DNA of 64,000 nucleotides from Nemertoderma westbladi (lineage: Eukaryota; Xenacoelomorpha; Nemertodermatida; Nemertodermatidae), in NCBI GenBank assembly GCA_032718475.1, contig JAUCBJ010006937.1, positions 62,001 to 126,000 on the forward strand, given 5' to 3'. Each line of letters begins with the position of its first letter. Position 1 is the first letter of the stretch. Below the pieces are notes generated by a model. That model worked only from the letters and a program-made list of their open reading frames with translations. It did no database searches and was not told the DNA's origin. Both the position numbers and the translations under genes were made by a program. Shown piece by piece: positions 63,801 through 64,000 of the stretch.

Positions 63801-64000
63801 TCTATCGTCCCCTCGAGTTCGTCTGTAAAGATGCATTCCATCGAATTCATCGCGTACCGCAGGCATAGGTTCGTGCGCCTTTAGGTATTGCATGGTATGA
63901 TATAAACGACTAATTTCAGTATCGGGGTCTTCACTAATGTCTCCCGTGTCACACAAAGCATCGTACGGGTAAAGTTCGTTGAAGGTTTGGCGCAAACTTT
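60897..64000 (-). CDS. Large accessory protein: exonuclease-like domain plus three zinc knuckles (partial, runs off the window)
   Basis: At least 1032 codons, open to the window edge, so the start is outside. Residue numbers count from 63995. A Cys/His pair set (CGSC at 80-83, CSNH at 107-110). Residues 396-515 and 570-615 resemble a DEDD exonuclease: GYMFYDNEG (D402, E404), TIQIRAADGVLHVF, LPKMVRNMILDKTVVKVGSG followed by V-R-E-D (D492), YVDTRPLILW, and YLAIESSVNVCLI with E where the family has D. Zinc knuckles at 797-810, 822-836 and 843-856 (CX2CX4-5HX4C). It resembles the element 1 accessory gene throughout its second half. Likely a nucleic-acid-binding exonuclease-type protein of a BEL/Pao element. 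No reverse transcriptase motifs. Confidence 0.75.
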   Translation of the reverse strand, partial: SLRQTFNELYPYDALCDTGDISEDPDTEISRLYHTMQYLKAHEPMPAVRDEFDGMHLYRRTRGDDRETKEAFSVYKLYYQCGSCMREQRNAIPMRLNKENPEPMLARCSNHQQLRYQEGGYPLSNPYHSFDITGPKAGETVIYPPKVVEPDVFELTLDEANQSTREKKEALSLYRAYKAFEKGEMEEWGGRLASLPCHWTSHDQTSAKEMTPEVFESINFAQNVIQRLQIASPERPREMQPYSTLTTKPLSTTLNFPISIPVRQDTMYEIPIVDHPEIISNLEFLPAVVFSDMSKIYDLRRHITQKVVNNVPPHIQDFKELDRAGADIAPSNLKGYLTKTIRLWIGTGTFESDTDIAADWRGKVIRFDEDKDIEKIWQPSEELLDEWTRTFRSFQENGYMFYDNEGGSHQQSLTSKTIQIRAADGVLHVFSRQRSDKRMPIPPANTKRHHLITDIVKKMDQACNIDARMLPKMVRNMILDKTVVKVGSGVREDLISDFAGMTDSDDRLPTPYVDTRPLILWSIEQGYFREYNTQKTGTGYISYLLFNWDYKEGKRNKYIETYGEGDTPDMSEFESQLKWRGCVYWAITSPPRAVLQYYLAIESSVNVCLIADIVSRTLKRHPLCLGEDHTFYMEGRIRTNVFRRFLEPFYNSDAQCNAFTRAGFSIFRDVYLRCAGSLIERPSMFTLLPYEGERIVEIMDESRQTRAPIGHLGDEFEVTTTIADDPLEELLEIERNLPKKSQTEIRQLEATDAIVCLQPSETYQPIDPDDYDYSMGGSARPIGDLIYERVWYPANAMCNKCGVAGHHMAKCSGKHITTTQLICGWCGDQGSHTFYTCWRFMAQCTYCNIKGHRASECQLRDIPYEHESVKLVRKLFDEWEDLADEHVSAQRRRFPMRAHLGFWAVNPQTMMSEGYISAMPQYDELIEVVDILPHDSGFRVVREYLLQIHPDNKNTWNFQKVVNRITYGEFDRFRTEKRNKGAWLTVAWAYRAAFYQQTYTSERIRGRRGPRGDEYTSHSGCAVCTSPSGGRTG

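Overview
The window looks like a repeat-rich piece of an invertebrate, probably marine, animal genome. The evidence is several transposon classes together: BEL/Pao LTR elements, RTE-type LINEs, LINEs with a restriction-like endonuclease, a Polinton and short non-autonomous elements. There is also an intronless, broken copy of the animal RNA helicase gene DDX1. No intact host gene was recognised, there is no bacterial-style operon, and the species cannot be named. An unusual number of C or G homopolymers (13-23 bases) is scattered through it.

Layout. 0.65-8.2 kb: an RTE-type LINE split by about 6.5 kb of foreign DNA. That DNA reads as two related short-ended transposons in tandem (A and B); B carries the DDX1 copy. 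8.9-9.7 kb: a small satellite. 9.96-23.86 kb: BEL/Pao element 1 on the minus strand, with 515-bp LTRs, a polypurine tract and a 5-bp target duplication. Its gag is broken by one LINE, which is itself broken by another, each with its own target duplication. 24.6-31 kb: LINE relics and inverted repeats. 32.07-37.60 kb: a 5.5-kb Polinton-type element with 154-bp terminal inverted repeats, a 6-bp target duplication and one large gene, a protein-primed DNA polymerase B. 37.7-47.6 kb: relics of LINEs with a C-terminal restriction-like endonuclease domain. 48.1-56.4 kb: BEL/Pao element 2 on the plus strand, with a nearly open gag-pol. 60.5-64 kb: a very long minus-strand reading frame that runs off the window.

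The most interesting feature is that long frame. It resembles, in order and motifs, the broken gene behind pol in element 1. Both have zinc knuckles and, upstream of them, a region whose motifs match DEDD 3'-5' exonucleases of the WRN/RNase D/EXD type. That suggests a BEL/Pao lineage carrying its own exonuclease-zinc-knuckle protein in the position usually held by an envelope gene. This is motif recognition by eye and needs a profile search or structure prediction.
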